NCBI RefSeq assembly: GCF_023015865.1
Contig: NZ_JALKBC010000009.1
Location: 124,001 to 188,000, forward strand
Length of the DNA stretch: 64,000 nt
Direction: 5' to 3'
Source: Arenibacter sp. F26102
Lineage (GTDB): Bacteria > Bacteroidota > Bacteroidia > Flavobacteriales > Flavobacteriaceae
This document shows, one piece after another, positions 1 through 8,930 of this stretch. The notes beneath the pieces were generated by a model. That model did no database searches, was not told where the DNA came from, and was given only the letters and a program-made list of their open reading frames with translations. The position numbers were made by a program, and so were the translations under genes. The first letter of the stretch is position 1; each line of letters starts with the position of its first letter.

Positions 1-1
1 A

Positions 2-949
2 ATTTTTGGCGGGAATACCACCAAATGGCAAAAATTGGTCAATTCCTTTAGATTAAAGGTGCTTATGACCCTTTCCAAAAAGGTGAGCGATGCGGACTTG
101 AACGTAATAAGTTCCTTTGCCAGTATTTACAATAATGAACCTATAATGGTGTCTAACGAGGACAATGGCCAGTTGGTCTTTTTAGACAAGGAAGGAAGTA
201 GGTATACAGAATTCAACTCTAGCGGTTACGGGTCGGGAATGTACATGTCCTCAACCTTCATTGAAAGGCTTCAGGACAGACAGGATCCTAGGCTGTTCAT
301 TTATTGTGGACAGACCAAAAATGCCAAGGAAGCAGGATTGGCCATTGATGATTTTATGGCCTACGAAGGGGGAGATCCCTTGGCGCCTTATGCCGAGGTT
401 AACGATAAGGCGGCTGCAGGTGATGTCTCCAAGGTAAACCTGAGATATACTACAGACCCTACAACCGAGCCGCACAACCTAATGGGGTATTGGGAATTGG
501 AGTTTATTTTGGCTGAAGCATCCGTTCGTGGATGGATCGCTACCGATGCCAAGGAACATTATGAAAATGGGGTAAAATCATCTTTTGATTTTTATAATAC
601 CTATGCCAAGAATTTTGAAACCTATGTAGAGCCAACGGATGCCGACGCCTATCTTTTGGTATCGGAGGTGGCCTTTGATAACAGCTTGACCACAGAAGAG
701 AAAATGGAGCTCATTCTGACCCAGAAATATTTTACCTCCTTTTTGCAAACAGGCTGGAGGGCATATTTTGATCATTTAAGGACGGGTTATCCGGAATTTG
801 CACAATTACCGGGAGCCACGCCTCCAACCCGATGGATCTACCCCAATTCTGAGTACAACAACAATGCTGCAAATGTAGCTGCAGCCATTGAAAGACAGTT
901 TGGAGCTGGGAACGATAAGATTCGTGAAATAACCTGGTGGTTGGAATAA
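2..949 (+). CDS. SusD/RagB-family outer-membrane nutrient-binding lipoprotein (C-terminal part)
   Basis: The frame is open from the first base, so the signal peptide, lipobox and N-terminal TPR half lie upstream of the window. The first visible residues carry the KWxKLVNSFRLKVL pattern typical of SusD-like proteins, followed by a DxADLNVISSF segment and a C-terminal end with aromatic residues (ITWWLE). It best resembles the SusD-like group 2 family. SusD proteins sit on the outer membrane over a SusC TonB-dependent porin and bind the substrate; a susC gene would be expected immediately upstream. The following genes are phosphatase-like hydrolases rather than glycoside hydrolases, so the ligand may not be a plain glycan (inference). 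A terminator-like hairpin follows at 1032-1061. Confidence 0.88.
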   Translation: MFGGNTTKWQKLVNSFRLKVLMTLSKKVSDADLNVISSFASIYNNEPIMVSNEDNGQLVFLDKEGSRYTEFNSSGYGSGMYMSSTFIERLQDRQDPRLFIYCGQTKNAKEAGLAIDDFMAYEGGDPLAPYAEVNDKAAAGDVSKVNLRYTTDPTTEPHNLMGYWELEFILAEASVRGWIATDAKEHYENGVKSSFDFYNTYAKNFETYVEPTDADAYLLVSEVAFDNSLTTEEKMELILTQKYFTSFLQTGWRAYFDHLRTGYPEFAQLPGATPPTRWIYPNSEYNNNAANVAAAIERQFGAGNDKIREITWWLE

Positions 950-1251
950 TTTTCAGCATCATTAAGGGCATAGAAGCAAAATGCCAATATTGTTTGGCAA
1001 TACAAAACCTAGTCTCTTCAATAATTTGCCCAAGGCCATAGCAAACTTCTGCTGTGGCCTTGTCATTTATTACCTGAACTAGAATTGGAAGTCGCCAAAG
1101 TCGAGAGGATTAAATAAAGTGTTATGGTGTGTATTCCATATCACATAATTATAGTTATAGTTACAAAAATTTAATATTATTAACTATTTAACTTAACTTA
1201 GTTACATGATATTTACACTTCTTCGTCAATCAAAAATTAAAACCAAGCAAA
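950..1251. other. intergenic region between susD and phosphodiesterase gene
   Basis: It holds a hairpin at 1032-1061 (see terminator). The rest is AT-rich, with no credible ORF. No clear TTTG/TAnnTTTG promoter pair was found, although the AT-rich part at 1130-1230 is the likely place for the promoter of the next gene. Confidence 0.6.
1032..1061 (+). terminator. terminator-like hairpin after susD
   Basis: A 12-bp stem (AAGGCCATAGCA against TGCTGTGGCCTT, one G-U pair) closes a 6-nt loop about 80 nt after the susD stop. The following T-rich stretch (GTCATTTATT) is weak, so intrinsic termination is likely but not certain. Confidence 0.5.
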
Positions 1252-2967
1252 ATGATCAAAGCCAATTTTGTGCTGAAACCCCATTATATTTCTACCATGG
1301 AGGACACCTTGCGTAGAATAATCCATAAAATGCACCTGTCAAAGGCTCTTGTAATGTTCGCGCTATCGTGTTCGATATGGTCCTGCTCCACTTCTGAACA
1401 GGAACAATCTCCCTCGGTAAAGCATGTGGTTGTTATTGGTTTTGATGGATTGAGTCCGGATGGATTGGAAAATGCCAATACGCCAAACTTTGATATGGTA
1501 ATAAGTGAAGGGGCTTCCACAATGCATGCGAGGGCAGTTTTGCCTACAAGTTCCAGTACCAATTGGGCCTCCATGATTATGGGTGCCGGGCCGGAGCAGC
1601 ATGGGATTACATCCAATAGCTGGGAGAAGAATAATTTTGTATTGCCCACGATTACTCAGAGTGAGGATTTCCTTTTTCCAAGCATCTTTCAATTGATCAA
1701 TGACCATCAGGAAGATGCGGAAATTGGCGCTATTTATCATTGGACCGGATTTGGCAGGTTGTTTGAAAAAGGTGCTGTTGATTATGACATAAGCCCTGAT
1801 TCCGAAGATAAAACGGCGGCCTTGTCAAGTGCCTATATAAAAGATAAAAAACCAACCTTCACTTTTATCCATTTTGATCATGTAGATCATGGCGGACATG
1901 AATATGGCCATGGAAGTCCAGAATATTACAAATCCGTTGAAAAAGCGGATGAATTGCTTGCTGAGGTAATGGAAGCTATACAGGCCTCTGGAATGGCAGA
2001 TGAAACCTTGGTCATCATAAGTGCCGATCATGGGGGATTCGGCAAAGGACACGGAGGGGAATCTTTAGAGGAGATAGAAATTCCTTTTATACTTTGGGGG
2101 AAATCTGTTAAGAAGAACCATGTGCTAAAATATCCGGTTTATCAGTACGACAATGCAGCCACTGTCGCTTTTGCTTTGGGAATAAAAATACCTTTGGCAT
2201 GGATTGGCAAACCTGTAAAAAATGCCTTTGAAGGTTTTGATCTTAACGATGACTATCCCACTACTGTACGGGTAAAGGGACCTGTTATATTACCTGCAGC
2301 GGAATTGAACAAAAAGGCCGGTGGATTATTTAATGAATCCGCAACCATTGTTATGGAGAATCCCAACACCTTGGGAGAAATAAGGTACACCACGGACGGT
2401 TCCATGCCCAATGCAAATTCAACATTATATACAAAAGCAGTTACGACTTCCGATAATGGGGTTGTTAAAAGCGCTATTTTTAACAAAGGGAAAATTGTCA
2501 GTACCGTTTCGGAAGCGTTTTTTAGAATAAAAAATAAGACAATGGCCCCACCCATTTCTTATGAGGTATTTTATTTGGAAAACTTGACCAGCATTCCTAG
2601 TTTGGATAATAAAAGACCGGATGCCAAGGGAACTTGTTTTGAAATTACATCAGATGAGGTAAAGGAAGAAATTAAAAGCAATACAGTGGTAAGATTCAGG
2701 ACTACCCTTCGGGTTGAAAACGAGGATAGATTTACCTTTTATACCAATTCTGACGATGGCAGTAAATTATGGGTAAATAATGAATTGGTAGTGGACAATG
2801 ATGGGGACCATGGGGTCATTGAAAAGAATGGTAGTATTACCCTTAAGCCAGGGACCTATCCTTTAGAGGTAATTTGGTTTAATGGGGGTGGTAATGGATG
2901 GTTGAATGTGGATTATAAAACCAATACCATTCCTAAGCAAGTGCTACCTACATCAATATTAAAGTAA
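1252..2967 (+). CDS. NPP/alkaline-phosphatase superfamily phosphodiesterase with chitobiase-C-like and PA14 domains, probable lipoprotein
   Basis: The catalytic part (about residues 60-340) has the type I phosphodiesterase/nucleotide pyrophosphatase pattern: GFDG near the start, a Ser/Thr-rich nucleophile region (LPTSSSTNW), FDHVDHGGHEYGHG and SADHGGFGKGHGG, which supply the two-zinc ligands. After it come a chitobiase/hexosaminidase C-terminal-like segment (IRYTTDGSMPNANSTLY) and a PA14-like segment (FYTNSDDGSKLWVNNELVVD), both often used for binding carbohydrate. Three ATG codons are possible (1252, 1297, 1330). The last gives the neatest lipoprotein signal, ending in SIWSC with Cys at position 19, so I think 1330 or 1297 is the true start. 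Hydrolysis of phosphodiester or sugar-phosphate headgroups at the cell surface is inferred; the substrate is unknown. Confidence 0.85.
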   Translation: MIKANFVLKPHYISTMEDTLRRIIHKMHLSKALVMFALSCSIWSCSTSEQEQSPSVKHVVVIGFDGLSPDGLENANTPNFDMVISEGASTMHARAVLPTSSSTNWASMIMGAGPEQHGITSNSWEKNNFVLPTITQSEDFLFPSIFQLINDHQEDAEIGAIYHWTGFGRLFEKGAVDYDISPDSEDKTAALSSAYIKDKKPTFTFIHFDHVDHGGHEYGHGSPEYYKSVEKADELLAEVMEAIQASGMADETLVIISADHGGFGKGHGGESLEEIEIPFILWGKSVKKNHVLKYPVYQYDNAATVAFALGIKIPLAWIGKPVKNAFEGFDLNDDYPTTVRVKGPVILPAAELNKKAGGLFNESATIVMENPNTLGEIRYTTDGSMPNANSTLYTKAVTTSDNGVVKSAIFNKGKIVSTVSEAFFRIKNKTMAPPISYEVFYLENLTSIPSLDNKRPDAKGTCFEITSDEVKEEIKSNTVVRFRTTLRVENEDRFTFYTNSDDGSKLWVNNELVVDNDGDHGVIEKNGSITLKPGTYPLEVIWFNGGGNGWLNVDYKTNTIPKQVLPTSILK

Positions 2968-3050
2968 TCTGTAGTGTTGGATAAAAGATTTTCAATGAAG
3001 CCCAGTATTCAATCTTCTTGTTCCTCCCAAACGATTTATAATAGCAAAAT

Positions 3051-4424
3051 ATGGACCTTATGAAGCAAGATAATTTAGGGGTTGATGCCCAAAACAAAAA
3101 GACAGAAGGGGATATAAATTTTACTCCGGCACGGGCTGCCTGGATGGACTCACAGATTAACGAGGAGACCAAGGAAATATTGGAAAGGGATGCCAGATAT
3201 TTTCTGCACCAGTCCATGTCCACACCCTGTTTGGATGTCTTAAAAGGTTGTGAAGGGTCCTATATTGAGAACATATCAGGAAAAAAATACCTTGACTTCC
3301 ATGGCAATAATGTGCACCAAGTGGGCTACGCCAATCCACAACTGATAGAAAAAATCATTGAACAATTAAAGGTTTTACCTTTTTCCCCAAGACGTTATAC
3401 CAATATTCCTGCCATTAATTTTGCCGAAAAATTGGCCTCTTTAATGCCATCCGACCTGAATAGGGTACTTCTTACACCAAATGGTAGCTCTTCTATAGGG
3501 ATTGCTTTAAAGTTGGCTAGGGCTGTTACAGGAAGATTTAAAGTGGTTTCCTTTTGGGATTCTTTTCATGGGGCCTCCTTGGATGCCATTAGTGTAGGTG
3601 GGGAATCCGTTTTTAGGGAATCTATGGGGCCTTTAATGCCGGGCGTAGAGCGCATTCCACCGCCAGTAACCTACCGCGGAATATTTGAGGACAATGAGGA
3701 TAAATGTTTGGAATATTTGGAATATGTGTTTTCCAAGGAAGGAGATATTGGGGCTTTTATTGCCGAAACTATTAGGAATACGGATGTACAATTGCCTTCC
3801 AAAACATTTTGGAAGAAAGCAAGGGAACTTTGCAACAAATACGGGGTATTGTTGATTTTGGATGAAATTCCGATAGCCTTGGGTAGAACCGGCAAAATGT
3901 TCGTTTTTGAACATTATGAAATTGAACCGGATATATTATGTATCGGCAAAGGATTGGGAGGCGGTATCTTCCCGCAGGCCGCAATAATTACCAGGGATGA
4001 ATACAACAAATTTGGGGATATCTCCCTTGGTCACTATACCCATGAAAAAAGTCCGCTGGGTGCCGTAGCAGGGCTAGGTACCATAGCCTTTTTGGAAAAT
4101 GAAAAAATATTGGACAAGGTCAAGGCAGATGAAAAATACCTAAGATCTTCCCTAGCCGCTTTACAGTTAAAATATCCTTTAATAGGCGATGTTAGGGGCA
4201 TGGGATTGCTTTGGGGAGTGGAATTGGTATTGGATAAAAAAACAAAGGAAAAGGCTATCAATGAGGCCGAAGTGGTCATGTACGAATGCCTAAAGATGGG
4301 CCTTAGCTATAAGGTTTCCGCGGGCAATGTGCTTCAATTATCACCGGCATTAACCATAAGTAGAAAGGAATTGGATTCGGCCTTAAATATTCTTGATGAA
4401 AGTTTGGCCATTGTACATTCGTAG
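3051..4424 (+). CDS. class III PLP-dependent aminotransferase/lyase, possibly phosphoethanolamine- or phosphonate-type lyase
   Basis: This 457-aa protein has the full class III fold: an N-terminal YLDFHGNNVHQVGYANP segment, GSSSIGIALKLAR, the LILDEIPIALGRTGKMF block and the PLP lysine in IGKGLGGGIFP. The DEIPIALGRTG variant differs from the DEVQTGFGRTG seen in ordinary omega-aminotransferases. Class III proteins also include lyases acting on phosphoethanolamine (ETNPPL/AGXT2L1 type) and on 1-hydroxy-2-aminoethylphosphonate (PbfA type). The flanking phosphodiesterase and phosphatase make such a lyase attractive here, but this is inference from context. The start ATG at 3051 could also be the ATG at 3060. 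The phosphatase-like pseudogene begins 21 nt downstream, which suggests an operon. Confidence 0.85.
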   Translation: MDLMKQDNLGVDAQNKKTEGDINFTPARAAWMDSQINEETKEILERDARYFLHQSMSTPCLDVLKGCEGSYIENISGKKYLDFHGNNVHQVGYANPQLIEKIIEQLKVLPFSPRRYTNIPAINFAEKLASLMPSDLNRVLLTPNGSSSIGIALKLARAVTGRFKVVSFWDSFHGASLDAISVGGESVFRESMGPLMPGVERIPPPVTYRGIFEDNEDKCLEYLEYVFSKEGDIGAFIAETIRNTDVQLPSKTFWKKARELCNKYGVLLILDEIPIALGRTGKMFVFEHYEIEPDILCIGKGLGGGIFPQAAIITRDEYNKFGDISLGHYTHEKSPLGAVAGLGTIAFLENEKILDKVKADEKYLRSSLAALQLKYPLIGDVRGMGLLWGVELVLDKKTKEKAINEAEVVMYECLKMGLSYKVSAGNVLQLSPALTISRKELDSALNILDESLAIVHS

Positions 4425-4445
4425 TTAAAATACATAGATCAAAAA

Positions 4446-6038
4446 ATGGAAATTAGGATTAAAGTAGTATTGTTTTTTGTCATGGCATTTCATTTTATGG
4501 GAGGTGCCCAAAATGTGACTGGAGAAATTTTAGTTCAACCCTATCTTCAGGACGCAGAACCCAATTCCATAAAGATTATGTGGGAAACTTCATTGGGGGA
4601 GGAAAGTTTGGTGGAGTGGGGATAAACGCCAAAACTGGGTAAAAAGACCCAGGGCATTGCCTATGATATCAATTTTAGTGAATCGCGGATCCACGAGGTT
4701 AAATTGGAAGGATTGAAGCGATTTACGGAATACTACTACCGTGTGAAAACGGGAAAGATAGTGTCGGACATATTCCAATTTAAGACCCCACCATTTGCCA
4801 GTGACCATGAGTCCTTTAAAATTGTGGCTATGAGCGATATGCAAATAGACCATAATAATCCCAATAAGTTTTCGGAAGTAGTCAATGATGGTATATTGCA
4901 ATATTTGGAAAAGGAGTTTGGGGGCAAACTTCCCAATAATTTGGCTATGGTGATGATACCAGGCGATTTGGTGGAGAATGGCACCAAATATTACCAGTGG
5001 AAAGACCATTTTTTTAATCCCGCCGAAAAATTATTTGCGGAGGTACCGGTCTACCCAGTATTGGGGAACCACGAAAAAAATTCGGTATTTTATTTTAAAT
5101 ACTTCAGTCTTCCAGAAAACGGCACGCCGGCCTATGCGGAACACTGGTGGTTCAAGTATTATGGCAATACCAGGATCATTGGGCTCAATTCCAACGACGG
5201 CTACAATAATAGTAGGGATCAGTATGAGTGGTTGCAAAAGCTGTTGGACGAAACGGCCAAAAATGAAGAGGTGGATTTTGTTTTTGCTCAATTGCACCAT
5301 CCCCATAAATCGGAACTTTGGATTCCAGGAGAAGAAGATTTTACAGGAAAGGTGGTAGATCTTTTGGAAGCCTTTACCACTAAGACGGGGAAGCCGAGCA
5401 TACACTTTTTTGGACATACCCACGGTTATTCCAGAGGTCAGTCCAAGGATCATAAGCATTTATGGATCAATGTTGCCTCTGCAGGAGGGGGCATTGATAA
5501 TTGGGGGGAATTTGAAGGCAGGGATTACGATGAATTTACGGTAACCCAGGACGAGTATGGTTTTGTGATGGTGGAAGTTGATGCCAGTCAGGAGGACCCT
5601 AAGTTTACCATTAAGAGAATTAGCCAGGGGAACGAGGAGTTGGAGCGTAAAAACGAACTTAGGGACAGCCTTGTAATTTATAAAAACGAAAGAAAACCTG
5701 AAGTACCCAGTGTTATCTCGCCCAATAACGAAACGGTTAATTTTACAGGAACTACCCTAAAAGCAGGGGATTTTAATAGCAGCTTCAGCAATGCATTCCA
5801 TGCTGCTTCCCATTGGCAGATTGCAGAGAGCAACCACTTTGAAAAGCCAATTTTTGATAGCTGGAAACAATTTGAAAATTGGTACTACAAGGAAAACAGG
5901 CAAAAGGATGATGACCTTACCGATGAAAAAACCAATAGGTTAAACCCCAACACTACCTATTTCTGGAGGGTCCGTTACCGGGATCAAAATTTAAATTGGA
6001 GTGACTGGTCATCTACCGCTACATTTGAGACCAATTAA
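4446..6038 (+). pseudogene. purple-acid-phosphatase-like metallophosphoesterase interrupted by an in-frame TAA
   Basis: From ATG 4446 the frame encodes a signal peptide (KVVLFFVMAFHFMGGAQN), then a purple-acid-phosphatase N-terminal domain (VQPYLQDAEPNSIKIMWETS), and reaches TAA at 4623-4625 inside EESLVEWG-stop-TPKLGK. The same frame then runs unbroken to 6038 with all metallophosphoesterase motifs: MSDMQIDH, PGDLVENG, LGNHE, QLHHPH and GHTHGYSRG, followed by a C-terminal fibronectin-like segment (YFWRVRYRDQNLNWSDW). One base change (for example GAA to TAA) explains the break, and everything else looks under selection. It may be a recent nonsense mutation or a sequencing error. A shorter product restarting at an internal codon near 4704 would lack the signal peptide. 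Expected role: periplasmic or surface phosphatase. Confidence 0.85.
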
Positions 6039-6174
6039 TGTTAAAGCTGGGTATTTTAGGACTATCTTTTTAGATTAAATTTCAAATTAAGGACAAACGC
6101 GGAGAAAAAAATTATTGGTATTTGAATTAATTCATAATCGCATAGTTTTTGTAACTTTATTTTAAAATGATTAA

Positions 6175-6417
6175 ATGGGCACGGCAGAATTAAACAAAAC
6201 CAAAAAAGAGCTTGTAGGATGGATTCAATCTTTAACCGATGATTCTATTTTAAGTCTCCTTAATTCTGTTAAATTGTCTAGTGAGGACAAATCTGTAGAC
6301 TGGTGGGAAGAACTTACAGAAACGGATAGGATTAATATACTAAGTGGCATCAAAGAATATCAGCAAGGTGAAACAATGGAATCCAGTGAATTCTGGGAAG
6401 GTTTAAACAATGGATAA
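6175..6417 (+). CDS. putative antitoxin of a ParE/RelE-type pair
   Basis: This 80-aa acidic protein (rich in Glu, with DWWEELTETDRINILSGIKEYQQGE) overlaps the toxin gene by 8 nt. Small acidic partners of this type directly upstream of a ParE/RelE toxin are usually antitoxins, in which the C-terminal part wraps the toxin and the N-terminal part mediates dimer or DNA contacts. I do not recognise a named DNA-binding fold. A TTTTTG-TAACTTTA promoter-like sequence lies about 25-30 nt upstream of the ATG. Confidence 0.75.
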   Translation: MGTAELNKTKKELVGWIQSLTDDSILSLLNSVKLSSEDKSVDWWEELTETDRINILSGIKEYQQGETMESSEFWEGLNNG

Positions 6418-6703
6418 ACCTTGTAAGGTGGAATGGACAAAAAGGTCATTGCACAATGCCATTTCCATTAAACATTACCTGATTCAAAAGTTCACTGTAA
6501 AGGAGGTCACCAAATTTGAAGGTTTACTTCGGCAATTTGAATTAACGGTTTCAAATTTCCCAACATTATATCCTGAATCAAAAAGTCAAAAACTTTTAAG
6601 GCGAGCAGTCATACATAAAAATACAACTGTTTATTATATTTTCAACAAAGAGAGAGTGACGGTTATAGCGATGAAGGACAACCGGCAAGAGAAGGCCCTT
6701 TGA
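6410..6703 (+). CDS. ParE/RelE-family toxin
   Basis: This 97-aa basic protein has the usual ParE/RelE layout: an N-terminal KVEWTKRSLHNAISIKHYL helix-forming segment, a middle EGLLRQFELTVSNFPTLYPES segment, and C-terminal beta strands with RRAVIHKNTTVYYIF and ERVTVIAMKDNRQE. In this fold the C-terminal strands carry the active surface; RelE members cut mRNA on the ribosome while ParE members poison gyrase, and the sequence alone does not settle which applies. The ATG lies inside the end of the antitoxin gene, so the two are translationally coupled. Confidence 0.82.
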   Translation: MDKPCKVEWTKRSLHNAISIKHYLIQKFTVKEVTKFEGLLRQFELTVSNFPTLYPESKSQKLLRRAVIHKNTTVYYIFNKERVTVIAMKDNRQEKAL

Positions 6704-6755
6704 TATTCTAACTAATTTTCATGACTCTAGTGTAATAATTTTTAAAAGAGTAAGA

Positions 6756-8564
6756 TTACACCTCCGATAAAGAAAATGTTTCTATCTCTAGTTTAAAACC
6801 TTCCAATGTTTTTAAACCTTGGGTCAATTCTGCTAGAACAGCAACCTTTACACCTTCAAATTGTCCTTTAAGGCTGCCAAATAAATGTTGGTAATAGGTG
6901 ATGCCTTCATTTAAATTTTGGGTAAATGTTCGCAGATATTTTTCTTGTTTCTTATTCATGGAATCCCGGGATTCTTCAATTTTATTTTTAAGATAATCAA
7001 GGTAAATACCCAGTTCCTTAATAAACATATGTGGTCTATCGGTTCTGGAAATAACATTGCCACGCCCGAAAATGTGGTCAACCATATCTTTTAAGGTCAT
7101 TATTTTGGAATAATAGGCCATATTGGGTCCGGGGCAGATAGACACTCCTGGCCCTTCAGTTTTTGTATCAAGGCCGTAAGCCAACAGGGCAGAGGTGCCG
7201 AGACCAACACAGGTACATGATTTTTCTGTTATTTTATTTAACCTTCCTGCGTATTCCTTTTCTGTTAAATCTTGGCTATCCAATTCCTTAATTTTTAAAT
7301 GTTGGTATTGCCTGGATGCAGTACAGAGACCTTTGTCAGAGTAATCCTTGTTCAAGGCCACGAATTTCTTTGGACACGAGCTTCCTGGTCGATCCTTATC
7401 TATATTTTGCAGTTTTTCCAAATCCTTGGTGTTACCTCGAAGGTTATGGAAGGGTACTCCCAATGGGGAAATGTCACTTAAGTACAAATCCTCTTCTTTC
7501 GCTGCTACCAATTTTTCCAATGTAGCCTTATCCACAGTAGTGGCCTCCGGGACCAATAGAAATGGCGTTCCCCAACCAACAGAATCCACCTTGTAATGAT
7601 CCAATAGAAACTCGTGTTCCTCAAGGGTGCCAACACCGCCCTGGGCCGTAATTTTTAGGGATAGATTTTGTTTGGGTATCTCGCGGCCCTTGTTGGCAAG
7701 TGCCGGAATTAAAATGTCATGGATTTCCTCTATATATGCTTGTTTGTTGTCCCTGAACTCGGCCATAATGGGTCCCATTAAATACCCGTCGGTAGCAAAG
7801 GCATGTCCACCACAATTTAAACCTGATTCTATCCTATACTCCGATACCCAAATTCCTTTTTTGGCCAAAAATTTGCCTTGGATCAATGCAGACCTATAAT
7901 CGCTTACCTTTAAGACTATCTTCTTTTTAATATTGCCATTTTCATCTGGAAAAAAATCATCAAAATTTTCCATATAACTATATAATCGGGGATTCATCCC
8001 GGCAGAAAGAATTACGGAGGAATTTAGTTCGCTGTTGGCATATCCACGTAAAGCGGCATGTGCATCATTAAATTCGGTGGGCAATTTGTCATTTTTTGTA
8101 TAATTTTCCTTGTCCACCTTGGTCATAATGTTTACGTCAATACTGCCCATGGACAAATTCTCCTTTAACCATTTTTTAATTTCGGAAGAATTGAGATCAT
8201 TTGAGGTAAGTTTTTCAAATTCTTCCTTTAGATGGGAAGCATTTGGAAGGAGACTCAAGTATTCCTTTATCTCTTTACCGGTGTTATGGGCAGAATTAAT
8301 CAATTCCACAAATTTTTTGTGCGCCACATCATTGATCAAGTTTAGATAACTGGTAATTCTTTTGGCTCTGAAATCTTCAAATTTATCTGAAATTTCCTGG
8401 TAGGGAAGTTCAAATTTTTCACAGTACATTTTCCTTAATTTTTCAATCAGTATGTCATCAACCAAAGAAATTACCGAATCTATACCTAGGTGGGAAACTT
8501 TTAAGGGAGTATCTATGGTAAAACCAATTCCCATAACCGGTATATGAAAGCTATGTTTTTTCAT
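6756..8564 (-). CDS. uncharacterised 602-aa protein, probable FMN TIM-barrel with cysteine cluster
   Basis: I cannot name this protein. It opens with PVMGIGFTIDTPLKVSHLGI, like the first strand of nitronate-monooxygenase/enoyl-reductase-type FMN barrels. Later it has ESGLNCGGHAF (about 246-255) and ITAQGGVGTLEEHEFLLDHY followed by VGWGTPFLLVPEA (about 305-341), which matches the usual FMN phosphate-binding GG...G-T-F-E pattern. The C-terminal third adds cysteines at about 397, 414, 450, 452 and 477 (SSCP, GLCTAS, KSCTC, SICPGP), suggesting an iron-sulfur cluster or zinc site. No signal peptide or membrane segment is visible, so it should be cytosolic. It stands alone, with a 366-nt upstream spacer. 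Redox function is inferred from fold motifs only. Confidence 0.8.
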   Translation of the reverse strand: MKKHSFHIPVMGIGFTIDTPLKVSHLGIDSVISLVDDILIEKLRKMYCEKFELPYQEISDKFEDFRAKRITSYLNLINDVAHKKFVELINSAHNTGKEIKEYLSLLPNASHLKEEFEKLTSNDLNSSEIKKWLKENLSMGSIDVNIMTKVDKENYTKNDKLPTEFNDAHAALRGYANSELNSSVILSAGMNPRLYSYMENFDDFFPDENGNIKKKIVLKVSDYRSALIQGKFLAKKGIWVSEYRIESGLNCGGHAFATDGYLMGPIMAEFRDNKQAYIEEIHDILIPALANKGREIPKQNLSLKITAQGGVGTLEEHEFLLDHYKVDSVGWGTPFLLVPEATTVDKATLEKLVAAKEEDLYLSDISPLGVPFHNLRGNTKDLEKLQNIDKDRPGSSCPKKFVALNKDYSDKGLCTASRQYQHLKIKELDSQDLTEKEYAGRLNKITEKSCTCVGLGTSALLAYGLDTKTEGPGVSICPGPNMAYYSKIMTLKDMVDHIFGRGNVISRTDRPHMFIKELGIYLDYLKNKIEESRDSMNKKQEKYLRTFTQNLNEGITYYQHLFGSLKGQFEGVKVAVLAELTQGLKTLEGFKLEIETFSLSEV

Positions 8565-8930
8565 TTTTCAATTTTTGTTGGACCCTTAAAGTGTTACTTC
8601 TATAATTTACATAAGAGGTATCCAATTATGGGATAACTACTTGTCATGGTATAGTCCAAATATGAATCGACAAATTTTAGGCGAAATACCTTCTTAGAAT
8701 ATGATAATTATCAGGAAATGGAGAAAACATATAGCTGGTAATTAGGGGGTTGGATAATGCACATATCCTTAGGACGAGGAGGCTTTTATTTATGGTAATG
8801 TTAGCTTGAAGTTTAGTTAACTTTTACCTGGTTTTTTAGTGCGATTTTTGTTTCGAAAAGTTTGAGTTAGTATTAGTTTGAGTTAGTCTAGTTGAAGAGC
8901 TGGTGCACTGCACCAGCTTTTTTTAGCTCA
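8565..8930. other. intergenic region with plus-strand terminator and short tandem repeat
   Basis: It lies between two minus-strand genes. It contains a TGATAATTATCA palindrome at 8702-8713, a 16-nt-period tandem repeat (GTTTGAGTTAGT at 8860-8871 and 8876-8887) and a hairpin with a T run on the plus strand at 8898-8924. No convincing ORF was found. The terminator points the wrong way for both flanking genes, so a plus-strand small transcript is possible. Confidence 0.5.
8898..8924 (+). terminator. orphan plus-strand intrinsic terminator
   Basis: AGCTGGTG and CACCAGCT form an 8-bp stem around CACTG, followed directly by seven T on the plus strand. The adjacent genes are both on the minus strand, and no T run follows the hairpin in that direction. 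Confidence 0.7.

Noticed and set aside
4590-5009. 139-aa minus-strand frame and other antisense frames over the phosphatase gene
   Set aside because: They are shadows of the plus-strand gene, whose motifs are unmistakable.
8702-8713. TGATAATTATCA palindrome upstream of the 602-aa gene as a regulon member
   Set aside because: It has the same outline but lies 138 nt upstream, outside the clustered region, and its AT core makes a chance match likely.
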